DNA of 64,000 nucleotides from VBAS01 sp964444975 (lineage in GTDB: Bacteria; Bacteroidota; Bacteroidia; Chitinophagales; Chitinophagaceae). Each line of letters begins with the position of its first letter. Position 1 is the first letter of the stretch. A program made the translations under genes and the position numbers. The notes under the pieces were generated by a model that worked only from the letters and a program-made list of their open reading frames with translations, had not been told where the DNA came from and did not search any database. Shown here one piece after another: positions 8,438 through 17,300 of this stretch. The stretch lies in NCBI GenBank assembly GCA_964444975.1, contig CAYUJD010000005.1, forward strand, positions 1 through 64,000, given 5' to 3'.

Positions 8438-10288
8438 ATGAAAATCAGATTTAATCAATCAGTTGCAGTTGCTCTCATCCTGTCGGCAATTGTCAGCGCA
8501 GTTGGTTGTAAAAAATATACCGAGGTGGAGCCGGTGTCGCAGTACAGTATTTCACAGGCTTTTTCTGATGTTTCCAACGCCTTCAGCGCTGTCGTTGGTG
8601 TGTACGATGAGCTGCAGGGCGATAACGGCTACGGCATCCGTGTCAGCATGTATTATCCGTATGATTCGGATGAGGGAATCGTAAGCGGAAATATTGATAA
8701 CGGCCGCAGGGGAATTGGCCGCTACCAGCTGCTGCTTACCAATGCCGAACTGGCCAATCCCTTCCGCCAGCTTTACCGCGGGGTTGAAAAAGCCAATCTG
8801 GCTATTGAGCAGATTCCGCTGATGAAACAGTATAATGAAGGAACTGATGCCGAAAAAAAAGAACTCCGCCGCCTGTATGGCGAAGTGCTCACCCTCCGTG
8901 CCCAATTTTTTTATGAACTGATACGCAACTGGGGCGATGTGCCTGCACCGATGATTCCCGCATACATGCAGACTGAATTATTTATTCCTCAAACCGACCG
9001 TGATTCTACTTATGATAAAATCATTACCGACCTCGGCACCGCTATTGACCTGCTGCCGTGGCGAACTGAAGTGGCAAGAAATGAACGAATCACCAAAGGC
9101 GCAGCAAAAGCTTTGCGGGCAAGAATTGCACTGGCCCGCGGCGGATTTTCATTAAGGCAGAGCGGACAAATGGAGCGCCGCAGCGATTACCTTAATTACT
9201 ACCAGATAGCAAAAAAAGAAACAGAAGAGCTGATGGCAAGAAGAGATCAGCATACCCTGAATCCCAACTATGAAAACATCTGGCGCAATGTGACATCATT
9301 CACTTACGATCCGCAGGGCGAATTGATGTTTGAAGTGGGCGCTGGTGGCGGAAACAGTAACAGCGACAGCCGGATGGGAAATTACGACGGGCCCAACCTG
9401 AGTAATGCTTCACGCTATGGCGCCGGCGGTGGCGGCATCGTCATGCTGCCTAATTATTTCTACACATTCGATTCGGTGGATACAAGACGTGATGTAACAA
9501 TCACTCATTTTGCGGTGCCCACTGCATCCAACATTAAAAACCAGCGCAGGCTGGGCGAATTGAATACCGGTAAATACCGCCGTAATTGGAGAGTTCCTCT
9601 TTTGCCCGGCACCGTTCTCAACGTGGGTTACAACTGGAGCATGATTCGCTTTTCCGATGTGTTGTTGATGTACGCCGAAGCGGTGAATGAAATCAATGGC
9701 GGACCCACACCGGAAGCTATTGCTGCATTTGAAGAAGTGAGAAAAAGGGCTTACCGCGGTAATACCGGGTTAATCGGAACTACGCCAACTGACAAAGCCA
9801 GTTTCTTTAATGCAATTGTAAATGAAAGATATCTCGAGTTTGGCCACGAAGGCATCCGAAAATTTGACCTGCTCAGGTGGAACCTGCTGGCAACTAAAAT
9901 TGCCGAAGCCAGAACAAAGATTCAGCAGATACGTGACCGTGTGGCACCTTACAATAATGTGCCGCAATACATTTATTATAAAAATGTGGGTGAAGAAATT
10001 GTATATTATACAACTGCAGACAGTACAGGTAAAGGATTTCCCTTCTGGCGACCGACCCAGGTACCGCCCAGCGGCACCACACAATCCGCTCCCTCATCGG
10101 GCAACCCGGCCATCAAATGGGTACGTATTGACTGGGCGCAGCATTTAACAGCCAACGTAATTGACGGAAGGCCGCTCTGGCAGGGATTCGCATATTATTT
10201 TACAGCGGGTAAAAGTGAACTGTTCCCTTATGATGTGGCAACTGTAGCCAGCTACCAGGGACGATTGAAACAAAACCCGGGTTATTGA
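8438..10288 (+). CDS. SusD/RagB-family surface glycan-binding lipoprotein
   Basis: Partner lid of the SusC transporter; captures glycan at the cell surface. The signal peptide ends in the lipobox AVGC (Cys24). The helical TPR-like N-terminal half contains LTLRAQFFYELIRNWGDVP, and the C-terminal half carries WSMIRFSDVLLMYAEA, ERYLEFGHEG and the typical C-terminal LKQNPGY. At 616 residues it is within the family range, at the large end. It is translationally close to susC (24 bases) and separated from the enzyme genes by a terminator-like hairpin, which should keep SusCD expression above that of the enzymes. Confidence 0.97.
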   Translation: MKIRFNQSVAVALILSAIVSAVGCKKYTEVEPVSQYSISQAFSDVSNAFSAVVGVYDELQGDNGYGIRVSMYYPYDSDEGIVSGNIDNGRRGIGRYQLLLTNAELANPFRQLYRGVEKANLAIEQIPLMKQYNEGTDAEKKELRRLYGEVLTLRAQFFYELIRNWGDVPAPMIPAYMQTELFIPQTDRDSTYDKIITDLGTAIDLLPWRTEVARNERITKGAAKALRARIALARGGFSLRQSGQMERRSDYLNYYQIAKKETEELMARRDQHTLNPNYENIWRNVTSFTYDPQGELMFEVGAGGGNSNSDSRMGNYDGPNLSNASRYGAGGGGIVMLPNYFYTFDSVDTRRDVTITHFAVPTASNIKNQRRLGELNTGKYRRNWRVPLLPGTVLNVGYNWSMIRFSDVLLMYAEAVNEINGGPTPEAIAAFEEVRKRAYRGNTGLIGTTPTDKASFFNAIVNERYLEFGHEGIRKFDLLRWNLLATKIAEARTKIQQIRDRVAPYNNVPQYIYYKNVGEEIVYYTTADSTGKGFPFWRPTQVPPSGTTQSAPSSGNPAIKWVRIDWAQHLTANVIDGRPLWQGFAYYFTAGKSELFPYDVATVASYQGRLKQNPGY

Positions 10289-10331
10289 TTCTTTCTCATG
10301 GTTTGAGTAAATGGTTAATGATTGAGTATCC

Positions 10332-10361
10332 GGCTGCTGCTTCTGCAGCGGCCTTTTTTTT
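10332..10361 (+). terminator. Attenuator-like terminator between susD and the enzyme genes
   Basis: A 9-base stem (GGCTGCTGC and GCAGCGGCC, one G-U pair) with a TTCT loop is followed by eight T residues, a textbook intrinsic terminator. The next gene starts 11 bases later with no obvious promoter between, so partial read-through is the simplest reading. Confidence 0.7.
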
Positions 10362-10371
10362 AAATTGAAAA

Positions 10372-11802
10372 ATGAATTGGCTGAAACGATATTTTCTTTT
10401 CCTGGCTGCTGCAGTTTTTATTTCAAACTGCACGGCACAAAAAAACAATTCAGCATCCGTACAGGATGATGATAAACCGGTTGCTTTTCCCGGCGCCGAA
10501 GGATATGGCAAATACACTACCGGGGGCCGCGGCGGAAAAGTTTATATTGTTAGCAATTTAAATGATAAAGGTCCCGGCAGTTTTCGTGAAGCAGCGGAAG
10601 CAAAAGGTAGACGTATCATAGTATTCGTTGTTTCTGGCACCATTCATCTCAGTTCTCCGCTGGGCATCAGCGGGCATGCCACCATTGCCGGGCAAACCGC
10701 TCCCGGTGATGGCATCTGCATTGCCGACCAGCCGATAAAACTGGAAGGCGATAATATCATCATCCGCTATCTGCGCTTCCGCATGGGCGACCGATACCAG
10801 AATAAGGGCATGGTGCCCGGCAGCGGTCATGATGATGCTCTCAGCGGTTTCAGAAGAAAACATATCATCATTGAGCATTGCAGCCTGAGCTGGAGCACCG
10901 ATGAGATAATTTCCATTTATGCAGGCGACAGTACCACTCTGCAATGGAATATTATTTCCGAGCCGCTGAATTATTCTTATCACTTCGAAGAAGGAGATAA
11001 AGATTTTGAACGACACGGCTATGGCGGTATCTGGGGCGGTCTGCATTTGACGGCACATCACAATCTGTTTGCACATTGCAACAGCCGCACTCCGCGGTTC
11101 AATGGCATCCGTCATTCGGCCTCTGAATTTGTGGATTACCGCAACAATGTTATTTACAACTGGGGCGGCAATAATATTTATGCTGGCGAGGGCGGCAATT
11201 ACAATATCATTAATAATTACTTCAAGTTCGGTCCGAATACCAATAAGAATGTGCGGTACAGAATCGTGAACCCCGGCCGCAATGAAACCATCGGCTTTGG
11301 CAAATGGTATGTGAACGGAAATTATGTGGATGGTGCAAGTGATATTTCCAAAAACAACTGGCTGGGAATTGAAATGGGGAATGGCGGTACTGAGCAAGAT
11401 AAAAAAAATACGGTGATAGATAAACCACATGCAGCATGGCCTGTGCCAACAGAGACTGCTATTGAAACCTATGAATCTGTTTTAAAATATGCGGGTGCCA
11501 GTTACAATCGTGACTCATTGGATGAAAGACTTATCAATGATGTAAAAAACAGAACCGGTAAATTTATTGATGTACAGGGTGGCTACCCGCATGGCACGGC
11601 CTATGAGTTGACCGTGAATGCGTGGCCTGCATTAAAATCATTGCCTGCTCCAAAAGACAGCGATAGCGACGGGATGCCTGATGATTGGGAAATCAAAAAC
11701 GGGTTGAATCCCTCCGACCTGTCGGATGCGGCAAAAGTTTCGTTGCATAAATTCTATACGAATATTGAGGTATATATTAACAGCATATTAGATCGAAAGT
11801 GA
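10372..11802 (+). CDS. Pectate lyase, PL1-like, secreted lipoprotein
   Basis: Cleaves polygalacturonate by beta-elimination, giving unsaturated oligogalacturonides. The signal peptide ends ISNC (lipobox Cys20), so the enzyme is probably surface or periplasm anchored. The right-handed beta-helix pectate lyase features are AFPGAEGYGKYTTGG, DKGPGSFREA, the vWiDH-like HDDALSGFRRKHIIIEHCSLSW and HHNLFAHCNSRTPR with its conserved Arg. The C-terminus carries DSDSDGMPDDWEIKNGLNP, a calcium-binding repeat common on Bacteroidota pectate lyases. Length is 476 residues. It is the first enzyme after susCD; the unsaturated products are the natural input for the GH105 and KduI encoded downstream. Confidence 0.93.
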   Translation: MNWLKRYFLFLAAAVFISNCTAQKNNSASVQDDDKPVAFPGAEGYGKYTTGGRGGKVYIVSNLNDKGPGSFREAAEAKGRRIIVFVVSGTIHLSSPLGISGHATIAGQTAPGDGICIADQPIKLEGDNIIIRYLRFRMGDRYQNKGMVPGSGHDDALSGFRRKHIIIEHCSLSWSTDEIISIYAGDSTTLQWNIISEPLNYSYHFEEGDKDFERHGYGGIWGGLHLTAHHNLFAHCNSRTPRFNGIRHSASEFVDYRNNVIYNWGGNNIYAGEGGNYNIINNYFKFGPNTNKNVRYRIVNPGRNETIGFGKWYVNGNYVDGASDISKNNWLGIEMGNGGTEQDKKNTVIDKPHAAWPVPTETAIETYESVLKYAGASYNRDSLDERLINDVKNRTGKFIDVQGGYPHGTAYELTVNAWPALKSLPAPKDSDSDGMPDDWEIKNGLNPSDLSDAAKVSLHKFYTNIEVYINSILDRK

Positions 11803-11857
11803 TGATAGTTGTAGCGAAAATGATAAGTCAGTACAAAAGCGAAATAGTAGTACTATA

Positions 11858-11899
11858 GCCTGGCCTCCCTCTCCGTGAGGAGAGGGCCGAGGGTGAGGC
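11858..11899. repeat. Intergenic palindromic repeat, CCCTCTCC family
   Basis: CCCTCTCC, loop gtga and GGAGAGGG make a perfect 8-base hairpin in the 126-base gap between the pectate lyase and CE12 genes. A related sequence in opposite orientation lies at about 27610-27643 (GAGGGAGAGGCCAGG). It has no terminator T-run and looks like a dispersed repeat. Confidence 0.45.
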
Positions 11900-11928
11900 G
11901 TCATCCGTATTTAAAAAAAGAATTGGAA

Positions 11929-12678
11929 ATGAAAAAAATCTTCATCCCCGTATTATTACTGCTCATGGCTTTTTCTTTTCCTGAAAAAAAGAAAATCACC
12001 ATCTGGCTTTGTGGCGACAGCACCATGAGCATTAAGGAAAAAAGTGCTTACCCCGAAACCGGCTGGGGAATGCCATTTGTTTATTTCTGGGATTCCACGG
12101 TAAAAGTGGAGAACCTGGCAAAAAACGGTCGCAGCACCAAAACCTTTCTTTCAGAAAAACTCTGGCAAAAAGTGGTGGATGGCGCACAGGAAGGCGATTA
12201 TGTCTTCATCCAGTTTGGCCACAATGACGAAGCAAAAGACAAAGGTGAACGTTATGCCACGCCGGATACCTTCCGCATGAATCTGACAGGATTTGTAAGA
12301 GAAGCAAGGGCTAAAAAAGCAATTCCCGTTCTGTTCACCCCGGTAAGCCGAAGAAGGTTTGACAGCGACGGCAATGCATTGGAAACACACAAAGAGTATT
12401 CTGCCTATGTAAAAGAAGTGGCAGAAAAAGAAAAGGTTTTGTTTGTTGACCTTGACAGCAAAAGCAGGGAACTTTACGAGCAGCTTGGAAAAGAAACTTC
12501 AAAACTTTTATTTCTTCAGTTAAAACCTGGCGAACATCCCAACTATCCCGACGGCAAGGAAGATAACACCCATTTTAATGAATTGGGTGCACGACTAATT
12601 GCGCAGCTCGTACTTTCAGAGATAAAACTTTTAGTCCATGATTTGGCTGACAGGGTGATAAAACCGGTAGTGAAATAA
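11929..12678 (+). CDS. Rhamnogalacturonan acetylesterase, CE12 SGNH hydrolase
   Basis: Removes acetyl groups from rhamnogalacturonan I so that other enzymes can attack. The SGNH blocks are all visible: GDST with nucleophile Ser31, the Gly region NLAKNGRSTKTF, FGHNDE, and DNTHFNELGA with Asp212 and His215. A signal peptide covers residues 1 to about 17. I chose the ATG at 11929 because it starts the signal peptide; the frame extends upstream through an intergenic repeat with no coding character. The length of 249 residues is usual for the family. The stop codon abuts the start of the next gene, so the two esterases are translated together. Confidence 0.93.
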   Translation: MKKIFIPVLLLLMAFSFPEKKKITIWLCGDSTMSIKEKSAYPETGWGMPFVYFWDSTVKVENLAKNGRSTKTFLSEKLWQKVVDGAQEGDYVFIQFGHNDEAKDKGERYATPDTFRMNLTGFVREARAKKAIPVLFTPVSRRRFDSDGNALETHKEYSAYVKEVAEKEKVLFVDLDSKSRELYEQLGKETSKLLFLQLKPGEHPNYPDGKEDNTHFNELGARLIAQLVLSEIKLLVHDLADRVIKPVVK

Positions 12679-14559
12679 ATGAGAACCATTTTTTCCATAG
12701 TATTTTTTATTTACTCTTTTCAATTATCCGCTCAATCCATCAAGGGCATCACGGGAAAGCCGGATACTTCCTATTCGTTACACAGCGCCTATGCCGGTAC
12801 AATCAAAACAAACCCGGAAGCAAGGATGGTCACTGAGATACATTCTGCTTCAGTGGCCGAAGAAAGAAATATTACGTACTGCAGTGCCGGCAATCGTAAA
12901 CTTTTGCTTGATGCATTTTATCCCAAACAAAAAACTGCTGCCAAAAGTATTGCCATTATCATCATTCATGGCGGTGGCTGGCGTACAGGTAATAAATCCT
13001 TGCATCACCCCATGGCGCAACGGCTGGCCGAAATGGGCTATACATGTTTTACCCCCGAATACCGCCTGTCAACCGAGGCATTGTATCCCGCAGCTGTACA
13101 TGATGTGAAATCAGCAATACGCTGGGTAAGAAAAAATGCGGCCCGGTATAATATTGACGAAAATAAAATTGCAGTGGCAGGTCATTCGGCCGGCGGCGAA
13201 CTGGCCGCCATGATGGGCGCTACCAATGGGCTGAACGAATTTGAAGGCAACGGCTGTGACAAAAATGTTTCAAGCAATGCAAATGCTGTTATTGATATGG
13301 ATGGCATTGTTGCGTTCATTCATCCCGAATCAGGCGAAGGAGATGACAGGAAAAGAACTTCGGCCGCCACCAACTGGTTTGGTTTTTCCAAAACAGAAAA
13401 TCCTGGACTGTGGAAACAGGGTTCGCCACTCACGCATATCGGCCCGCATACACCCCCCACATTATTCATCAACAGCCATGTGGCCCGTATGCACGCCGGC
13501 AGGGATGATTTCATAAAAGTCCTGGAGCAGTTTGGCATTTACACTGAAGTAAAAGAATTCAATGCGCCACATTCCTTCGTTTTGTTTGAGCCCTGGTTTA
13601 CCCCCATACTGCAAACTATGCATGCTTTTTTGAGAAAAGTGTTTGACAAAAAAAATGTGCCTGCAAAAGTGCTGACTGTGGCAAAAGACGGCAGTGGCAA
13701 TTTCACAACCGTGCAGGCAGCATTCAACGCCGTGCCGGCGAACAATAAAACGCCATTCATTATATATATCCGAAATGGTGTTTACTACGAAAAGCTTTTT
13801 CTCGACTCCACGAAGAATTTTGTAACCCTGGTTGGCGAAGACAAATTCAAAACGATTCTCACCTACAATGACCACACGGGAAAAATTTCACCCAACGGTG
13901 ACACCATCAACACACGAACATCGTGGAGCTTTAAAATAAAGGCGGATGATTTCATCGCAAAGAATATCAGCTTTCAAAACGATGCCGGTTTTACAGCCGG
14001 GCAGGCGGTAGCCGTGGAATCCGACGGCGACAGGGCGATTTTCATCAATTGCCGCTTCACCGGCAACCAGGATGTCTTGTTTACCAACAACGACAACAGC
14101 CGCCAGTATTTTGAAAACTGTTATATCGAAGGCACAACGGATTTTATTTTCGGCTCATCCACCGTTTGGTTTGAAAAATGCCATATCCACAGCAAAAAGA
14201 ATTCGCACATCACAGCAGCATCCACGCCAAAAGAAAAAGAGTTTGGCTATATTTTCAACGATTGTGTACTTACCGGCGATACATCGCTGCGCAATGTTTC
14301 CCTCGGCAGGCCCTGGCGGCCTTATGCCCGGGTGCTTTACATGAATTGTTACATTGGCCCGCATATAAAACCCGAAGGATGGAGCAACTGGAACAATACC
14401 GACAACTACAAAACGACACGATTCAGCGAGTATAAAAATTACGGACCGTCTGCCGGCATTTCGAAAAGAGTGGAATGGGCAATGCAGTTGACGGATGACG
14501 AAGCGAAAAAATATACGTTGACGAATGTTTTCAATGGCTGGAATCCAAAACAGGAATAG
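12679..14559 (+). CDS. Two-domain esterase: alpha/beta hydrolase fused to CE8 pectin methylesterase
   Basis: The signal peptide (about 1-19, FQLSAQ) is followed by an alpha/beta-hydrolase of the BD-FAE/carbohydrate-esterase type (about 60-320). This has the oxyanion motif HGGGW, nucleophile elbow GHSAGG with Ser170, and a late His in PHSFVLF. From about residue 331 there is a full CE8 beta-helix: VAKDGSGNFTTVQAA, GQAVA, QDV (Gln464, Asp465), TDFIFG (Asp488), LGRPW (Arg544, Trp546) and EGWSNW. All catalytic residues of both halves are present, so it should act as a bifunctional de-esterase, removing methyl esters via CE8 and probably acetyl groups via the hydrolase. It is joined directly to the CE12 gene. 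The acetyl specificity of the first domain is inferred. Confidence 0.93.
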   Translation: MRTIFSIVFFIYSFQLSAQSIKGITGKPDTSYSLHSAYAGTIKTNPEARMVTEIHSASVAEERNITYCSAGNRKLLLDAFYPKQKTAAKSIAIIIIHGGGWRTGNKSLHHPMAQRLAEMGYTCFTPEYRLSTEALYPAAVHDVKSAIRWVRKNAARYNIDENKIAVAGHSAGGELAAMMGATNGLNEFEGNGCDKNVSSNANAVIDMDGIVAFIHPESGEGDDRKRTSAATNWFGFSKTENPGLWKQGSPLTHIGPHTPPTLFINSHVARMHAGRDDFIKVLEQFGIYTEVKEFNAPHSFVLFEPWFTPILQTMHAFLRKVFDKKNVPAKVLTVAKDGSGNFTTVQAAFNAVPANNKTPFIIYIRNGVYYEKLFLDSTKNFVTLVGEDKFKTILTYNDHTGKISPNGDTINTRTSWSFKIKADDFIAKNISFQNDAGFTAGQAVAVESDGDRAIFINCRFTGNQDVLFTNNDNSRQYFENCYIEGTTDFIFGSSTVWFEKCHIHSKKNSHITAASTPKEKEFGYIFNDCVLTGDTSLRNVSLGRPWRPYARVLYMNCYIGPHIKPEGWSNWNNTDNYKTTRFSEYKNYGPSAGISKRVEWAMQLTDDEAKKYTLTNVFNGWNPKQE

Positions 14560-14576
14560 ATTTACAGAAAAACAGT

Positions 14577-15620
14577 ATGCAACCTATTCATACAGCTTTG
14601 TGTTCCTTTGGCATGAGCGGCTGGGTATTTCATGCGCCGTTTATCGCCGCTGACCACCGGTTTAAATTTTATGGCGTTTGGGAAAGAGTCAAAAACCTGG
14701 CGCAGGAAAAATATCCCGGTGTAAAAACATTCCGTACGCTGGAAGAGTTGCTGGCTGATGAAAATATTGAACTGGTGGTGGTGAACACCCCCAGCGTCAC
14801 GCATTTTGAATATGCCATGCAGGCAATCCTCGCCGGCAAGCATGTGATTGTGGAAAAACCCTTTACGGCAACCGTACGGCAGGCAGAAGAATTAATTGCA
14901 GCGGCAAAGAAAAATTATGTAAAGCTTTCAGTTTATCACAACCGGCGCTACGACAGTGATTACCGGACGGTAAAGAAAATCCTGGATGAAGGCTGGCTTG
15001 GCAACATTGTGGATGCCTCCATTTATTACGACCGCTATGTGCCGCAGCTAAGCGCCAAAGTGCATAAAGAAACACCCACAGCGGCTGTCGGTTGCCTGTA
15101 CGACCTGGGTTCGCATTTGATTGACCAGGCGCTGCAATTGTTCGGTATGCCACTGGCGCTGTTTGCCGATATTACCATCAATCGGCCGGGCTCGCAGGTA
15201 GATGATTATTTTGATTTGAAATTGTTTTATCCTCATCACCGGGTGACGCTCAAGTCAAGTTACTATGTGCGGGAACCTTTGCCCGGTTATGTTTTTCATG
15301 GCAGGCTGGGTTCATTCATCAAACATAAAACCGATGTACAGGAAAACGACTTGCAGGCAGGTAAAAAACCGGGGGGCGATGACTGGGGTATTGAACCGGA
15401 AAGTCAGATGGGATTATTGCATACGGAGAAAGACGGCAAAGTGATTAAAGAATATGTACCCTCGCTGCGGGGAAACTATGGCGATTATTACGACGCCATG
15501 TATCATGCCATCCGCCACAACGCGGTGGTGCCGGTGCCGCCCGAAGACGCTTTGCATGTGATAAAAATCATTGAAACCGCTTTCATCAGCAATGCAGAAA
15601 AAAAAGTGATTGAGTTATGA
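14577..15620 (+). CDS. Gfo/Idh/MocA-family oxidoreductase, cytosolic
   Basis: 347 residues with no signal peptide. The N-terminal Rossmann fold (from CSFGMSGWVFHAPFI) carries the family EKP motif (VIVEKPFTATVRQAEELI), and the C-terminal domain contains GCLYDLGSHLIDQALQLFG. Family members oxidise or reduce sugars and sugar acids with NAD(P)(H). It sits between esterase and GH43 genes and overlaps the latter by 4 bases, so it is part of the locus and not a bystander. The substrate is unknown. Because no kduD was found in the window, reduction of the KduI product is one possible role; this is inference only. Confidence 0.88.
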   Translation: MQPIHTALCSFGMSGWVFHAPFIAADHRFKFYGVWERVKNLAQEKYPGVKTFRTLEELLADENIELVVVNTPSVTHFEYAMQAILAGKHVIVEKPFTATVRQAEELIAAAKKNYVKLSVYHNRRYDSDYRTVKKILDEGWLGNIVDASIYYDRYVPQLSAKVHKETPTAAVGCLYDLGSHLIDQALQLFGMPLALFADITINRPGSQVDDYFDLKLFYPHHRVTLKSSYYVREPLPGYVFHGRLGSFIKHKTDVQENDLQAGKKPGGDDWGIEPESQMGLLHTEKDGKVIKEYVPSLRGNYGDYYDAMYHAIRHNAVVPVPPEDALHVIKIIETAFISNAEKKVIEL

Positions 15621-17233
15621 AACGGCTCCGGCTGATATTGCTTTTTATTTCTGCAAGCACGGTTGCACAGCCGCAGATTTCCAAAGTTTGGGTGGCAGAC
15701 AATGGCGACGGCACATACAAAAATCCCGTCATTCATGCCGATTACAGCGACCCCGATGCCATCAGGGTGGGAGATGATTACTATATGATTGCATCATCCT
15801 TCAATCATGTGCCGGGATTACCGGTTCTTCATTCAAAAGATTTGGTGAACTGGATACTGATTGGTCATGCGCTGAAGCGGCAGCTGCCGGAGGAACACTT
15901 CAACAAAGTGCAGCATGGCGGCGGCGTGTGGGCGCCTTCCATCCGTTATCACAACGGCGAGTTTTATATCTACTATCCCAACCCGGATTTTGGAATATAT
16001 CTTACGAAAGCAAAAAACATTCTTGGCCCATGGAGCGAACCGTTACTGGTGCAGGAGGGCAAAGGCCTTATTGACCCCTGTCCGCTTTGGGATGATGACG
16101 GGAAAGTTTATCTCGTTCATGCCTACGCCGGCAGCCGGGCAGGCATGAAGTCCATCCTTGTGATAAAAGAGATGAACAAAGAAGGAACAAAAATCACAGG
16201 CGATGCCGTGATGGTGTACGATGGCCATGATGCCGACCCCACGATTGAAGGCCCAAAGTTTTATAAGCGTAATGGCTGGTACTACATTTTTGCGCCTGCA
16301 GGTGGTGTAAGCACCGGCTGGCAAACCGTGCTTCGTTCAAAAAATATTTATGGCCCCTACGAAAGAAAAGTAGTGATGGACCAGGGAACTACAATAATCA
16401 ACGGGCCTCACCAGGGCGCATGGGTAACCACGCAAACAGGTGAAGACTGGTTCCTGCATTTCCAGGACAAAGAGGCGTACGGAAGAGTGGTACATCTGCA
16501 ACCCATGAAATGGATAAACGACTGGCCGGTGATTGGGATAGATAACGATGGCGACGGCAAAGGCGAGCCGGTATTGACTTACAAAAAACCAAATGCCGGA
16601 AAAACCCATCCGGTAAAAACGGTTGCTGACAGCGACGAATTTAATTCAACCCAGTTGGGATTGCAGTGGCAGTGGCAGGCAAATCCAAAGGAAGGATGGG
16701 CCTATACTACACCCTCCGGATTTTTGAGAATGTTTTCTGTGTATCAGCCCGATTCAGTTAACAGCTTATGGAATTTCCCCGCCATCCTTGCACAAAAATT
16801 CCCGGCAGAAGAATTTACGGTTTCAGTAAAAGTGAATTTCAAACCCAGGTTTGAAAACGAGAAGTTCGGACTGGTGGTTTTGGGCAGTGATTATGCGTCG
16901 CTTTCCATCGTCAAAAAGAAAGACGGCATTTACCTGGTGCATAGCGAAAATACCGGCGCCGATAAAAACGCTGCAGAAAAGGAAATTGCAGCTATAAAAG
17001 TCAACGGCCGCGAATTTATTCTGAAGGTAAAAATTTCAAAAGCAGCTGTATGTGATTTCGGGTATGAATCAAAAGACGGATCCGGTACCTTTTTAAAAAC
17101 CTTCACCGCCCGGCCCGGCCGCTGGGTGGGGGCGAAGATCGGATTGTTTTGCACGAGAACGAATCTTACCAACGATGCCGGGTTTGCTGATGCGGATTGG
17201 GTCAGGTTTGAACCGGGAAAAAAGAAAGACTAG
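15617..17233 (+). CDS. GH43-family glycoside hydrolase with C-terminal beta-sandwich
   Basis: A signal peptide (about 1-18) is followed by a five-bladed propeller: YSDPDAIRVGDDYYM (base Asp45), LIDPCPLW (Asp153) and DADPTIEGPKFY (acid Glu211) fit the GH43 triad. The C-terminal part (about residue 335 on, DEFNSTQLGLQWQWQANP) is the beta-xylosidase-type concanavalin-like domain. The family includes alpha-L-arabinofuranosidases, beta-xylosidases and galactan-active enzymes; in a pectin locus, removal of arabinose or galactose side chains of rhamnogalacturonan I is most likely. Its ATG overlaps the stop of the preceding oxidoreductase (ATGA). Confidence 0.92.
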   Translation: MKRLRLILLFISASTVAQPQISKVWVADNGDGTYKNPVIHADYSDPDAIRVGDDYYMIASSFNHVPGLPVLHSKDLVNWILIGHALKRQLPEEHFNKVQHGGGVWAPSIRYHNGEFYIYYPNPDFGIYLTKAKNILGPWSEPLLVQEGKGLIDPCPLWDDDGKVYLVHAYAGSRAGMKSILVIKEMNKEGTKITGDAVMVYDGHDADPTIEGPKFYKRNGWYYIFAPAGGVSTGWQTVLRSKNIYGPYERKVVMDQGTTIINGPHQGAWVTTQTGEDWFLHFQDKEAYGRVVHLQPMKWINDWPVIGIDNDGDGKGEPVLTYKKPNAGKTHPVKTVADSDEFNSTQLGLQWQWQANPKEGWAYTTPSGFLRMFSVYQPDSVNSLWNFPAILAQKFPAEEFTVSVKVNFKPRFENEKFGLVVLGSDYASLSIVKKKDGIYLVHSENTGADKNAAEKEIAAIKVNGREFILKVKISKAAVCDFGYESKDGSGTFLKTFTARPGRWVGAKIGLFCTRTNLTNDAGFADADWVRFEPGKKKD

Positions 17234-17300
17234 CGGCACAGCAGCCAGGTGTAAAAGAAATCTTACAAAAATTATTTTTAGAAAAATAAAAACGCACATT

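Noticed and set aside
10558..11430. Long open frame antisense to the pectate lyase gene
   Set aside because: No domain or signal recognised; it mirrors a certain gene.
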